Below, piece by piece: positions 1 through 11,305 of a stretch of DNA of 64,000 nucleotides. A program made the position numbers and the translations under genes. The notes below the pieces were generated by a model, which did not search any database, had not been told where the DNA came from, and worked only from the letters and a program-made list of their open reading frames with translations. Every line of letters begins with the position of its first letter. Position 1 is the stretch's first letter. The DNA comes from Ceratodon purpureus (lineage: Eukaryota > Streptophyta > Bryopsida > Pseudoditrichales > Ditrichaceae), in NCBI GenBank assembly GCA_014871385.1, contig CM026422.1:18468096-18532095 (forward strand), written 5' to 3'.

Positions 1-1637
1 ACATGCCTTGAATACTCTTGAACGTTATCGAGTTTTATATGCGACGACTTGAGGTCTGTGTGAAGAATGCCCTTCCTGTGCAGATCTCTCATGCCCTTCG
101 CAATTTGAACCATTAACCTCAGCATCTCTTCAAGCGTAAATAGGACAAAGTTGTGGCCCTCTTCGATGTGCTCGCGTATTCTCCGATCCAGCAACTGGCG
201 TAAGTCACTCGGGACTACCTCGTTATCAGGGGAAACATACACCCACGACTCGTACAGAGAGCCACCTGACCACAAGTCACGTAGCGCTTGTACAATTGTT
301 GTGAATACAGGTCTTTGAAGAGGATCATCGTGCCAACACCTGTGCACCAAGTCAACCAACGTCGGACTCGTATCATCTGGTAATGTAGGTCTTCCTCCAC
401 CAAGCACAAAATCATAATCGTTGGACCGATGGCCATCAAAAGGTACACAACCCGTGATGACTTCAAAGCATGTCATGGCGTAGCTGTACACATCGCTCTG
501 ATGTGTGAACACCTCTTCTTTTACTCTACGTTTGTTGTCGGCAGCAAGCCGAACCTCACGCAGAACCTCGGGGGCTCTCCAGAATCCTGTACCTGCAATC
601 CCTACTGAGGACTCAAAATCTGCCACTAAAACACTTGTCTTTGGGTAAAATGACTTGTTGATGTCGCCCTTGTCAACATAACTGGCTCCATTGCCCACGA
701 CAAGGACGTTGGATGCTTTCAAGTCTCTGTGGAGGAGGCCAAACTTGTGCAGTGAAGCCATGCCCTCTGCAATTTCGAGTAAGATTTGGAGGGTAGTTTT
801 AAAACGGAATGGTGGAGCAGTGTTGCAGCTCAGGACCATTCGCTCATCAATCAACTTGCGCAAATCACCCCAGTGCCTCTCAAACACAAATGCAAAACGG
901 TCATCCTTCAACAGCTGCACATCCACGGCCCAACACAGTTTTGAATATAGGAATGTGTATGACCCTGCATTGAAGTATCGGTTCGGCAATGTTGCCTGCG
1001 CTAATCCAGGAGGCCACTGGCGTTGCAGGTCTCGAAGAAAATAACCTTCTTTGAACACCTTCACTACAAGATCGATCTTTTTGCCATCGCGCCAGCCTGT
1101 CCCAGAAGCTGCAAAGATCTCAGCCTGCCCTCCCTCTGCGATCTTTTCGCCTATCACCAAGTCATACCATGACCGACGAAAAAATGTACCCCATTCCGGA
1201 TCCTCCTTCAGTCTTTCGAATGCTTCGCTGTTCGAGACCCGCTCCAGCCCACACTCGGAATCCGATGTCGAACAAGACGGTTCAGTCCAGTGGGATCTGG
1301 AGCACATGATATCGAAGTCCACGTCGTTAGCAAAGTTTCCCCTCTGCTTACTCAACCTGTCGATGCGTTCAGAGAGGTAAGGAGATGAAGGCATATCAGC
1401 TGACAGCATCGTTGCGGCAGCAGCTTTGTTCTTTGCTGTGAGTGTGCTAGGGCTCACGGCTTTGGACGGAGTGCACTCCTCGAGGACCATCACTTCTAAC
1501 GATCCAGTACTTGCCGTGACAATCGCATCCTCCTGAGCCATCACGACGGAGTAGCTCTGCTTCTTTGTTTTCTCATAGTCGGGCTTTGGTTCGCTTACGA
1601 GCCTAATCTTAACACACCCAGACATGATGTTCCCCAT
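1..1637 (-). CDS. Protein kinase with duplicated C-lobe, copy A (3' end cut by window edge)
   Basis: The frame is open from an ATG at 1637 to the window edge (545 codons visible); the C-terminus lies outside. It is a near-identical relative of the kinase at 4474-6411, collinear with it at a constant offset of 4870 bp. The first domain has a glycine-rich loop (GEKIAEGGQAEIF), the VVKVF lysine, an HRDLKASN catalytic loop and RAPEVL. The DFG position reads DFE. A second kinase C-lobe follows, and the window cuts it at its TDLK segment. The upstream ATG at 1637 is in frame with the internal ATG at 1541 that matches the start of copy B. Using it gives the N-terminus MGNIMSGC, a plausible N-myristoylation plus palmitoylation signal. 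A possible 60-bp leader intron (GTATGT at 1701, AG near 1641) precedes it. This would be a cytoplasmic or membrane-anchored Ser/Thr kinase; the substrate is unknown. Confidence 0.85.
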   Translation of the reverse strand, partial: MGNIMSGCVKIRLVSEPKPDYEKTKKQSYSVVMAQEDAIVTASTGSLEVMVLEECTPSKAVSPSTLTAKNKAAAATMLSADMPSSPYLSERIDRLSKQRGNFANDVDFDIMCSRSHWTEPSCSTSDSECGLERVSNSEAFERLKEDPEWGTFFRRSWYDLVIGEKIAEGGQAEIFAASGTGWRDGKKIDLVVKVFKEGYFLRDLQRQWPPGLAQATLPNRYFNAGSYTFLYSKLCWAVDVQLLKDDRFAFVFERHWGDLRKLIDERMVLSCNTAPPFRFKTTLQILLEIAEGMASLHKFGLLHRDLKASNVLVVGNGASYVDKGDINKSFYPKTSVLVADFESSVGIAGTGFWRAPEVLREVRLAADNKRRVKEEVFTHQSDVYSYAMTCFEVITGCVPFDGHRSNDYDFVLGGGRPTLPDDTSPTLVDLVHRCWHDDPLQRPVFTTIVQALRDLWSGGSLYESWVYVSPDNEVVPSDLRQLLDRRIREHIEEGHNFVLFTLEEMLRLMVQIAKGMRDLHRKGILHTDLKSSHIKLDNVQEYSRH

Positions 1638-2360
1638 CTCTGCTGGCAACTCATACAGAAATGTGAGGGTTAGTGGTATGAAAAACTCGCTCCGAACATA
1701 CCTTAACCTAAGCAGGGAAGTGTAACATCACATCCCTGCAGTTTGTAGCTGAATTTCTAAATTATCATGTCGCTGGTAAGAACAGCGCATGAAAAGAGAG
1801 TGATGTATGATTAGGTCATGCGTCAAGCCTTCAAAATCAAGATCTAGAGGAAAATGATCCATACCTGAAACGACGGTAATCAATCCAGCAGTACCATTGT
1901 CAAAGTACAAGCGCACTTAGATGAAACTTCAACCGCTGAATCCTTCTCCTCTTACCACCTAACAAATCTGAAATCGTGAACTTCAAACTTGCACATGCAA
2001 ACCCTGGAACAGAAATACCGTCAAGTAGTTCCAACGCTGAATCACGCTTCGACCCACACACACGCCGTTGGGATATACACCACTTCACATAAGTTCCACC
2101 AGAAAGAGGAGCACCAGAATGGAAATGCGAACCAGAATGGCTCGCGAACTACACTAGTGTCGGCAAGAGCCATGACCTTCCCAAGTTCCCACCATATTGT
2201 CGGCACGAAGCACAGGCAAGTTGCGAAGAGAAGAAGCTGGCTCGCAGTAGCATCTGGCGAAACCGAGGATTTGAGGGTGGAAATTCCTGGCGTCGACATT
2301 GCTGCGCTCTTTCCACGCATTGAGTAAAAAATTTGAAGCAGTTTCTGACATGAAGAATGG
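1..2360. repeat. Tandem segmental duplication, unit A (partial)
   Basis: This stretch is homologous to 4474-7180 at an offset of about 4870 bp. Similarity covers the kinase gene and continues through about 700 bp of upstream DNA; for example, the tract with GTCATGCGTCAAGCCTTC is at about 1814 and again at about 6645. It fades after the shared tract with GACATGAAG near 2350 and 7170. No net length change is seen across the coding part. The left end of unit A lies outside the window. Confidence 0.85.
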
Positions 2361-4197
2361 CCATTGCGATGAAGTTGTCATGAAAACATCGGTTTTGCAA
2401 TGAAGCCAGGCGCATCGAAGTGCACTAACTTGAGACCCTCTTCAAATCGCAGGCAAAAGTAGGGGTAGAGTGGATGTGCAGAAGTTGTTATATATTTTTC
2501 AGGTGATGTTGGACTTTCTGAGATGGAGTTGGGAGGCGGACTCTGAAAATTTCTGATCAAATTAATGGGAGAGTTTTGTCTTTCAGGGTAGAAAGGTACA
2601 TTAAAATACACCAATTGAAGTTTATGGATAGTGTAGTGTGAAGGTTTTGAAGGTTGAGTTTAATGTGTTAGATTTATGATGTGAATATTGAAATATATTC
2701 GTAGAAGATTTGGAAAGAAATGGAAAATTTTGAAATGATACATGAAGGTTTAGACACTAAGGAAGAGGATGTTGAAAAAATCAGAAATGGGTTTGTTGTT
2801 ATAATATTGTTATAGCTAATTGAAATTTTGCTTATTTTGGACTCGCATAGGTCTAATGCCAATGATTGTGAAAAACGTGATTAATAAAGCATGTCTAGGC
2901 TTGTGGAGCATGATTAGCCTTTAATAGCTCAAAAACCTTGTATTTTGTGTATATTTTCTTTAAGAGCCTTTTGAAAAAAATTTGGTCACTAAAATATGGC
3001 AATCCAAATTATCCTTAAGAACTTGTCACATAGGCTTGATAACTTTATAAAAGTGTTACCATATAGGCTTCATGAGAGGCGATAAATTTTTGATTTTAGG
3101 CTTTAATACAGAGGTCAGAAGGCCAAACTTCAGAAACTATGGCAATTTAATTTGTAGAAATTTGACGGCCTCTCAAAACATATCCAGAGAGGAAAGTGGC
3201 CTTTGGAGGCATGAAGAAGTTCAAACTTTAGAACATACAAGATAAATTCTCCATTAGAGACTTGTTCCCTCTCAAACAAGATAAACAAAAAATATGTAAC
3301 ATTTTGGTGTTTAAAACAACATGAGTCAATTTTGTGCTAAAAAACAAAAATCAAGAAATCAATTCCTTTAAATGTGAACCTTATTTTTCCAAAAAAATAA
3401 ATACTTATCCAACATGTTGTAAACCTTGTTATGGTGCTATAATAAGTACACAATACTTTTACCACTAAACCGAGTATCCAAATCCTCATTTGAAACCCTA
3501 ATTCTATGAATGCTCTCCACCTCACCATTCAAGGAACCTTTAGCATGAGGAGGGACTCAAGTAGGTACCCTGACTCACCATCCACACCCCACAAGTCTCA
3601 AAGTGTCCGAAATGCAGGAAATGCAAGGCTGGAACACGGACCATCGACACTCGGAATGATCGTTAGGGATATCAAAGGCGCTCCGTGGGCAACTGAATAT
3701 TTTACAACTTATTTATTTATTTCTTGCAGTTGATACCATTTTGCCATGTCAGGGTCAGGATTGAAATCTTTCTTTGCATTGAATTATTCCCCAAATGTGC
3801 ACATTGCAGATGTAGTACAATTTCATCGAAGACAACCCAGTCGCTAATTTGGAGCCTCATCGATCAGATGAAACCATGAGATTACGATGCAAAGAATTCC
3901 GACTGATGTTGTAAGAAGGGCATCCGTGTGCAATTTCAGAGTATTTCAACTCAGCTAGAGTGAAGCCTTGGAGGCGCAAGCATTCCTGCTAAGAGCAGTA
4001 AACTTAAGCGTATCCAAGACTGTGGATGTTGAGGTGAAAGTATGCCCTCGGATATATTGGTTGATGAGGAAGAGTTCTTAGAGCCTGGCAACATTAAGCT
4101 GGACTCGGTGTTTTTCGCAAACTTTTGAGAAATCGCTGCACATTCGACTGTGGCTTGACTGCTACAAAAGAAATCCTTAGAACATTGCTGAGTGTGA
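2361..4197. other. Intergenic, no gene seen
   Basis: AT-rich DNA between the two kinase copies. I see no ORF with recognisable protein character, no terminal repeats and no array. The short open frames here lack any family signature. Confidence 0.6.
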
Positions 4198-4363
4198 TCA
4201 CATATATTTGAGCATTATTGGCTCAACTTCACCATCCTCTGGAGGTTGATATTTCTCAGGATGCAGTGAACGGATGATGCGAAGGTCATCCTTCTTTCCA
4301 TTCTTATAAACCTCACCAAGAACAATCCACAAAATCGCTAGGACTTCACCAAACCTACGACAA
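4198..4363 (-). CDS. Possible coding exon of unknown gene
   Basis: A short minus-strand frame ends at a TGA at 4198. It is preceded by an acceptor-like tract (TTTGTCGTAG) near 4364, which suggests a terminal exon of about 54 codons. The peptide is hydrophobic at first (FGEVLAILWIVLGEVY) and then charged, ending EPIMLKYM. It lies just downstream of the kinase stop at 4474, on the same strand. No family is recognised. It could be a remnant exon, or a chance ORF. Confidence 0.2.
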
Positions 4364-4473
4364 ATAATGAATCGATCAAAGCAGCACAATATTTACTGAA
4401 AATTCTCCAACCAAACTCATGATTCCCAGCTGATGGCGTCTTCTAGAGAGCTTCTGCACAAACCATAACTATG

Positions 4474-6411
4474 CTACAGAACTTCAAACTTGCAACAATA
4501 ACTGAGCCTGTCTAGCTTTCTCGTTATCACTTCAAAGCTAGGCCTCTGAGATGGGTCTGAATGCCAACATTCCCCGATCAGATTGCTCACAGGATCAGGC
4601 AACCAGTCAGGTAATGTTGGTCTCTCACCACGGAGGACTCTATCATGGTCACTTTGGGATGGTTGATGGCAACCAAAAGGTACCTCGCCTGTAATAACTT
4701 CGTAGCAGGTCATGGCGTAGCTGAACACATCAGATTGTTTTGTGAAAACCCCCGTCTTCAAAGGGCCTTCCCGGAGTGCAAGCAAAACCTCCGGAGCTCG
4801 CCACAAGACCGCATCTACAACGCCTTCCGAGGGTTCAGCCCTTACTATGCGAACAGATCTGCACTCGAAAATATCTCCTGAATGATGTCGAAAGTAATCA
4901 AGTTTTACTAACGACAGCTTCAGGTCTGTCTGAAGATAGCCCTTCCTGTGCAAATCTCTCATGCCCTTCGCATTATGGACCATTAATCTCAGCATCTCTG
5001 GAAGAGTAAATGGGACAAAGTTCTTGCCCTCTTCGATGCGTTCGCGTATTCTCAAATCCAGGAACTTGCGTAAGTTACTCGGGACTACCTCGTTACTACG
5101 ACAAACAACCACCTCCGACTCGTACAGAGAGCCAGATGACAACAAGTCACGCAATGCTTGTACAATTGTTGTGAATGCAGGTCTTCGAAGAGGGTCTTCG
5201 TGCCAACACCTTTGCAGCAAGTCAACCAACGTCGGACTCGTATCATCTGGTAATGTAGGTCTTCCTCCACCAAGCACAAAATCATAATCGTTGGACCGAT
5301 GGCCATCAAAAGGTACACAACCCGTGATGACTTCAAAGCATGTCATGGCGTAGCTGTACACATCGCTCTGATGTGTGAAGATATCTTCTTTCACTCTACG
5401 TTGGTTCTGCGCAGCAAGCCGAACCTCACGCAGAACCTCGGGAGCTCTCCAGAATCCTGTTCCTGCAATCCCTACTGAGGACTCAAAATCTGCCACTATA
5501 CAACTTGTCTTTGGTACATGTGTCTTGCTCGTCTCTTCCTTGTCGATATATCTGGCTCCATTGCCCACAACAAGGACGTTGGATGCTTTCAAGTCCCTGT
5601 GGAGGAGGCCAAACTTGTGCAGTGCAGCCATGCCCTCTGCAATTTCGAGCAAGATTTGGAGGGTAGTTTTACAACGGAATGGTGGGGCACTATTGCAGCT
5701 CATGCCCATTCGCTCATCGATCAACTTGCGTAAATCACCCCAGTGCCTCTCAAACACAAATGCAAAACGGTCATCCTTCAACAGGTGCACATCCACGGCC
5801 CAACAAAGTTTTGAATATCGGAATGAGTACGACCCCGCGGAGAAATACCGGTTGGGCAATGTTGCCATAGCCAATCCAGGAGGCCACTGGCGTTGCAGGT
5901 CTCGAAGGAAATAACCTTCTTTGAACACCTTCACGACAAGATTGATCACACTGCCATCGCGCAAGCTTGTCCCAGAAGCTGCAAAGATCTCAGCCTGCCC
6001 TCCCTCTGCGATCTTTTCGCCTATCACCAAGTCGTACCATGACCGACGAAAAAATGAACCCCATTCGGGGTCCTCCTTCAGTCTTTCGAATGCTTCGCTG
6101 TTCGAGACCCGCTCCAGCCCACACTCGGAATCCGATGTCGAACAAGACGGTTCAGTCCAGTGGGATCTGGAGCACATGATATCGAAGTCCACGTCGTTAG
6201 CAAAGTTTCCCCTCTGCCTACTCAACCTGTCGATGCGTTCAGAGAGGTAAGGAGATGAAGGCATATCAGCTGACAGCATCGTTGCGGCAGCAGCTTTGTT
6301 CTTTGCTGTGAGTGTGCTAGGGCTCAAGTCTTTGGACACATTGCACTCCTCCAGGACCATCGCTTCTAAAGAACTAGTACTTGCTGTGAGAAACGCCTCC
6401 TCGTGGGCCAT
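4474..6411 (-). CDS. Protein kinase with duplicated C-lobe, copy B
   Basis: A complete single-exon frame of 645 residues. Residues 1-125 are a Ser-rich leader. Residues 128-420 are a full kinase domain: a glycine loop near 131-143, the VVKVF lysine near 165, HRD at 271-273, DFE instead of DFG at 308-310, and RAPEVL near 322. Residues about 460-640 repeat a C-lobe that has QTD in place of HRD (near 494) but keeps RAPEVL, DVFSYAMTC and the CWHSDPSQRP tail, so this second unit is probably a pseudokinase. The family is TKL-like by its SDVYSYAMTCFEVITG helix-F region. Unlike copy A, the position of the upstream ATG is ACG and the leader is shifted out of frame, so copy B lacks the MGNIMSGC N-terminus. 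The start at 6411 is the first in-frame ATG. Confidence 0.88.
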   Translation of the reverse strand: MAHEEAFLTASTSSLEAMVLEECNVSKDLSPSTLTAKNKAAAATMLSADMPSSPYLSERIDRLSRQRGNFANDVDFDIMCSRSHWTEPSCSTSDSECGLERVSNSEAFERLKEDPEWGSFFRRSWYDLVIGEKIAEGGQAEIFAASGTSLRDGSVINLVVKVFKEGYFLRDLQRQWPPGLAMATLPNRYFSAGSYSFRYSKLCWAVDVHLLKDDRFAFVFERHWGDLRKLIDERMGMSCNSAPPFRCKTTLQILLEIAEGMAALHKFGLLHRDLKASNVLVVGNGARYIDKEETSKTHVPKTSCIVADFESSVGIAGTGFWRAPEVLREVRLAAQNQRRVKEDIFTHQSDVYSYAMTCFEVITGCVPFDGHRSNDYDFVLGGGRPTLPDDTSPTLVDLLQRCWHEDPLRRPAFTTIVQALRDLLSSGSLYESEVVVCRSNEVVPSNLRKFLDLRIRERIEEGKNFVPFTLPEMLRLMVHNAKGMRDLHRKGYLQTDLKLSLVKLDYFRHHSGDIFECRSVRIVRAEPSEGVVDAVLWRAPEVLLALREGPLKTGVFTKQSDVFSYAMTCYEVITGEVPFGCHQPSQSDHDRVLRGERPTLPDWLPDPVSNLIGECWHSDPSQRPSFEVITRKLDRLSYCCKFEVL

Positions 6412-7180
6412 CGTTACAGAGTAGGTGCGCCTCTTGTTAAGTTGTTGTCGGGCTCAGACATGATAATCCCCGTCTTTCCTGGGAACTCATGTAGGAATGT
6501 GAGGGTTCGCGGTAAGGAAATCTCGCTCCGGACATACGTTAACCCGAAGTAGCGAAGCGTAGCATCATGTCCCTGCCATTCCTAAAACAATTTCCAAATC
6601 ACATCGCAAGTAAGAAGAGCAGAAAAAAGAGAAGTCTGGTTTAGTCATGCGTCAAGCCTTCAAAATCAAGAGCTAGAGAAAATTGATCAAGGTACCTGAA
6701 ACGACGGTAACCAGCACAGTACCACCACTATTAAAGCACAAGAGCACTCATGTGAAGCTTGAACCCCTGAATCCTTCTCCTCTTAGCAGATCTAATCGTG
6801 AACTTTAAACTTCAACACTCATACCCTGGAAGAGAAACACCGTCACGTAGTTCCAACGCAAAGTCACGCTTCGACCCACACATACGCCTTTGGGAGAGAC
6901 GTCACGACACACAAGTTCCACCAGAAAGTGGAGCATCAGAATGGAGATGTGAACCAGAATGGCGAGCGAAGTCCACTAGTGTCGGCAAGAGCCAAGACCT
7001 CCCACCGTATTGTCGGCACGAAGCACAGGCAAGCTGCAAAGAGAAGAAGCTAGCAGCTGGCTCGCAATAGCATCCGGCGAAGCGGAAGATTAGAGGGTGG
7101 AATATTCCTGGAGTCGACATTGCTGCGCTCTTTCAACGCATTCAGTATAAATTTCGAAGCAGTTCCTGACATGAAGCATT
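4474..7180. repeat. Tandem segmental duplication, unit B
   Basis: The second copy of the kinase unit. It shares coding sequence and about 750 bp of upstream DNA with unit A. The 5' leader has diverged by small insertions and deletions and by loss of the upstream start codon, while the kinase body stays collinear. Confidence 0.85.
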
Positions 7181-7997
7181 CGGTGTAGCACTAACTGCGG
7201 GATTTCGTGGGTCTCTACCTAGTTAAATTCCGGGGTCGAGATTTGTTGCCTCACGAGCGGAATCCTCTTCTGCCGCTGTAGGCTCTCTCCTGCCTCCGCT
7301 AGACTGAGGTGAGCTGCAAGTTGAAGTTGATTGAAATTCAGATGCAGGAGTAATAGGAACCAAATGAGAGTGCAAATATAAGATCATTGCCTGTTCAAAA
7401 CGATCAATAATCCGAAGATGATTGAAATTGACATTCAACACGGTTATTTTCAAACTTGCCTACTTTCTAATCCCAGATTCTAATGACATCGAGTACCTTC
7501 TAGTATTAATTGCATTACAAGAATTATCAAACATCTCGGTGATGAAGAAATTGCAGAGTAGATATCTTTATGCATTGAATACCTACAACTATCAATAAAA
7601 ACCAGCTCAATCGCAGTCTGTAACACACTAACAAATCACAGGCAGACGGATATCAGATATGATCCTTAAATTGTCAGAGACGAATATGCTCAAAAATAAA
7701 GTTCAATATAATTCATTGGACCCCTCTCCAATTGAAGGGCAATACAATTGTCCAACCCTTTATGGGGCAAGATGAAGAAGTAACTCAGGTTTGTAGTTGG
7801 ACTAACGAGAGCTCAGAATGAGAACCAAATGAGAGACCACTACCTGTACAAAATCTTGGAATCGTGCGTCCGACAATCTTAAAAGAAGTGCGTTAGCTGT
7901 TAAGCAACTGAACTAGACTGAGCTATGTTTCTTTCCTCAGTGAAGAATCATTGATGAGCAACAAATTAGGCCATCTCAAAACAGTAATTTGCTGTTT
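7181..7997. other. Intergenic, no gene seen
   Basis: The region between the duplicated kinase promoter and the 3' end of the DeSI gene. Nothing beyond AT-rich sequence was recognised; part of it is probably the 3' UTR of the DeSI gene. Confidence 0.5.
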
Positions 7998-9324
7998 TTA
8001 GGCAGCATTTTGAGGATGCCCGGAAGAGACACCTCCCATTCTATGTCTCTCCAGAACCCGTCGAGCGGCTAGCGCGGCGGCTTCACTGGCTCTAAAGCTC
8101 CCTGATGCCATGATGAGTGCGAACTCTTGGGTAATTTCTTGTGTGACTTTGGCCCTGGCATTGTTCAGATCATGGCCTGCAGGCGGGGCCGGCGCGGGCA
8201 GTGATGTTTGTAGCTCCTTACTGCGGCTTTCCTCACTTTTCTCAGTAGTCAAGGTCACACCTGCCAAAGATACCAAATATTAGTATACAAACGATAGTAT
8301 GTCAAGTTGAAAGTGATGACTGGAAAATAATAAAGTAGCAAATTAACTTGTAGACCTTCATTTAATCAGGCAGCAGAGGGATGGCAATGTCATCTCTGGT
8401 CATCAGAGACAAATGCAATAATTGAAATTTTTGAAACAGGTCTAAGTAGTCATACCCATCGGTTTTGAGGGTGCTGAGATTCGGGCAGGCGAGACATGAG
8501 GAGGCACATCCGCTATGCCGATCGATCGAGGTGAAGGTGAAGATGAGGGTGGAGTGGATGCACAGGACGAAGACTGACTTGCAGAATGTACTGGACCGGC
8601 AGACCTGATGGGAGCTGCTGGAGAGGGCAACGACGTCGGCAACTGAACATTGGCAAAATTAGGCAGCGCCTGTCCAGAACCAGGTTGATATGGTGCTCCA
8701 GGAACTCCTCCGTTTCGCAAAGTAGTCTCTAGATTCTCTATCAATGGTCCTGTCATAACCACAAACAAGTAAGACAGAGCTCAAAGATAGCTTGAAGGAA
8801 GCACAATTAGATTCTAAATGTAAAAAAAAAAAAAAAAAAAAAATCATGAAAAAATAAAAATAACACACAACACCAAGCAGACAATGAATTTTAAACTCAC
8901 TTAGTAGAGGACCCATGGGGCTGTTCATAATTTCCTCAGGCAGCCGCAAGATGTACTCTGGAATGCTCGATCCCACTAGAAATTGGCAGATCTCATCGGA
9001 GAAATTGTTGCAGTTGTGTTTCATGAGGTTATATGTCTCCTGCGTGTACCGTGGCTGAATATCTTGCAGATACTCTTCAAAAATCTCCTGAGGAACCTGG
9101 GTAGTACCAAGCTCTGCTACTTGAACAGGTTGCCCATACGGGCTTTGTTTCAATGGTACGCTCTGTATCCCACCTCCAAAGTAGTATTCCTTTCCATACA
9201 CTCCAACGCCTGTATGCCAAATGCCATCAATTACTTTACCCAAAAATTGGGAAGAAAGCTGCCGAGCCAACCCTTGGCTGAGATCGTACACATAAAGCTC
9301 CACCTTCCATCCATCCTGAGCCAT
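7998..9324 (-). CDS. DeSI-type (PPPDE) desumoylating isopeptidase
   Basis: Three exons: 9324-8901, 8749-8456 and 8260-7998. The phases agree at every junction and give 326 residues. Residues 5-140 are the PPPDE cysteine peptidase fold. The catalytic His is H37 in IWHTGVGVYG and the catalytic Cys is C105 in KHNCNNFSDE, the usual pair of this papain-like family, which removes SUMO or ubiquitin-like tags. A Pro/Ser-rich linker follows. The C-terminus has the plant-typical helical block ASGSFRASEAAALAARRV. The start is the only ATG that leaves the N-terminal strand (WKVELYVYDLSQG) complete. Intron 1 (8750-8900) contains an A-run near 8821-8844. The protein is likely cytoplasmic or nuclear. Confidence 0.92.
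8821..8844. repeat. Poly-A tract in DeSI intron 1
   Basis: An uninterrupted run of about 23-24 A on the plus strand, which reads as poly-T in the transcript of the minus-strand gene. Confidence 0.9.
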
Positions 9325-10430
9325 CTTTTCTTGATTGATTCCTCAAGTCAAATTAAATTATCACACCTGCATCGAAAGACCACAGCGTCAGCATCCTCCC
9401 AACATACGCAAGCAAACACTGCAATACAAAACATATAAGTCTAAGATCTGCGTTCCTCAACCGAAAAAATCACTCATAGAATCACATTGCAAAACTGAAC
9501 ATATAAGCTCACAACCCAATACATGCATATTCCCAAGACCTTAACCAAAACCTCTTATCCCAACCATACCCCCACAAACAAGCACCCAACTGCAGCAGCT
9601 AAACACAACTGCTTTAAACTTATGAGAAATCATAAAACCATTCCTACACCAAAGACGGCAGCAAATCTCACAAGCCAAGAACAGCTAAAACGACTACGCT
9701 TACTTTCCTACCACTAGCCACTCCATATCAAAAAACGAGCACCCACACTCATCACACAAAAACCAAACCAACAATTCACAAATCACTCCCAACAATTCAC
9801 AGACCTTCGAGCTAACCAACCAACTCACGCTCACTCCCACACTACACCAAAACGCATACCCACAATCCCCAAACCACCTAACCACTTCCCCCACAACCCA
9901 CAAAAACTCCTCACTACCAGATTGAAACAAAACGAAAAAAATCAAAAAATCAATAAACCAGACTTTCAACAACCCATAAAAAAAACTAAAAAATCAAATT
10001 ATCAAAAAATCAAAAAATCCCACAAACCAACTTCCAAGACCCACAAAACTCATCACACACTGAAAAAAACCCAGAAGCGTACCGACACGAATCCCAACCG
10101 CCTCGACTCAAATCACAACGAACTCTCCTCTGCTCTGCTCTGCTCTGCTCTGCTCTACTCTGTTTTAGTCCCTGATAAGCCGAGTTAACTTGAAGCTGAG
10201 AACGCAAGGGGAATGGAGACTCACCGAGGGGTTGCGGTATATCCAGGCGAGGGGGGCGAATCCGGAGGCGCCAGACGGGCGGGCGAAGAAGGGGGCGAAG
10301 GTGAAGGTGGTCGGAGACTGGGAGAGTGTGCGTTGCGAGCACGGTTGGTTGCATTGGCTTTGATAGGTCGGGCAGCCAACGAACCCTAATAATAATACGG
10401 GGTGAAGGCTCGGAAGTGAACATTCCAGAA
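9325..10430 (-). promoter_or_regulatory. 5' UTR with leader intron and promoter side of DeSI gene
   Basis: Upstream of the DeSI ATG there is an acceptor (GATGCAG at 9373-9367), with 42 nt of leader between it and the start. About 860 bp upstream a good donor reads CTCG/GTGAGT with GT at 10224-10223. The GC-rich block 10225-10430 upstream of that donor is the likely first, noncoding exon and core promoter. This exon is inferred from splice signals and composition only. The intron holds the pentanucleotide repeat at 10130-10160 and an A-rich stretch near 9920-10020. Confidence 0.5.
10130..10160. repeat. (TGCTC)n microsatellite
   Basis: About six tandem copies of the pentamer TGCTC/CTCTG with minor variants at the edges, inside the proposed DeSI leader intron. 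Confidence 0.9.
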
Positions 10431-10485
10431 CCTCGGAAGTTACCAACTTACAAGGCCCCGGACTCTCTCGAATGTTCCTGCCCGG

Positions 10486-10706
10486 GGTTTCTTTGAGGGT
10501 GCGTGTGTGAACGGGGCTTTTGTCAAGGGTGGGTGTGTGAATGGGGTTTCTGGAACGGGTTTGAGGTTCTTGGCGTGGCGTTGGAGCGTGGGAGAGGGGT
10601 TTGGGTGCGTGTGTGAAAGGGGGTTCTTTGAAGGTGCGTGTGTGAACGCGGGTTTCTGGAACGGGTCTGATGTTCTTGGAGCGGTTTGGGTGCGTGTTGT
10701 TTTTTT
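10486..10706. repeat. G/T-rich imperfect minisatellite
   Basis: Recurring blocks of TTCTTTGARGGTGCGTGTGT (near 10489 and 10628) and GTTTCTGGAACGGGT (near 10546 and 10649), with a repeated GTGCGTGTGTGAA core. No coding character is seen. Confidence 0.65.
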
Positions 10707-11305
10707 GTTGCAAGGCGGTGGTGTTGAGGTCTGGGTTTTCTTTGCTTTTGCTTTTTGGGTTTCTTTTTTTATTTGGGATGAAAAGGGGTTTTTATGTGTT
10801 CATTTTGTTTGTGTGGAGTGATTTTGAGGTGCCTGGGATGGAATGTGTGTTGTGATGAAGTGGATGAATTGTCAGAGTTTTAAAGTATGTACTCCAAATT
10901 GGACGCATGAATGATGTGACAAAGGGGGTGGAATTGAAGGTAATGTTTTGGATAAGAAAGATGTTGGATTTATATTATTTGTGAATTGTTGGTTTGGAGT
11001 TTGGGTATTTTTATGGATTTCTTTTGTTTGAGTTGAAATATACACTATATTTTATGATTTGTATTTCAAGAGCTTAAAAAAGAATTAAAAAAATGATTGT
11101 AATAGTATTATGCATTAATAATTAGATTATTACTACAATGTAGTCCTTGTTTTACCAATATTTAATGATTAAAATTGCTTTCATCATCTAAAAATCATTT
11201 AGTAGTGTATATGTTTATATTGTATATACTATATATTTGATATATTACCATTTTGTGTCTTAAACCATGAACTATTATCTTCTAAAATACCAAAGTTATA
11301 TATTA

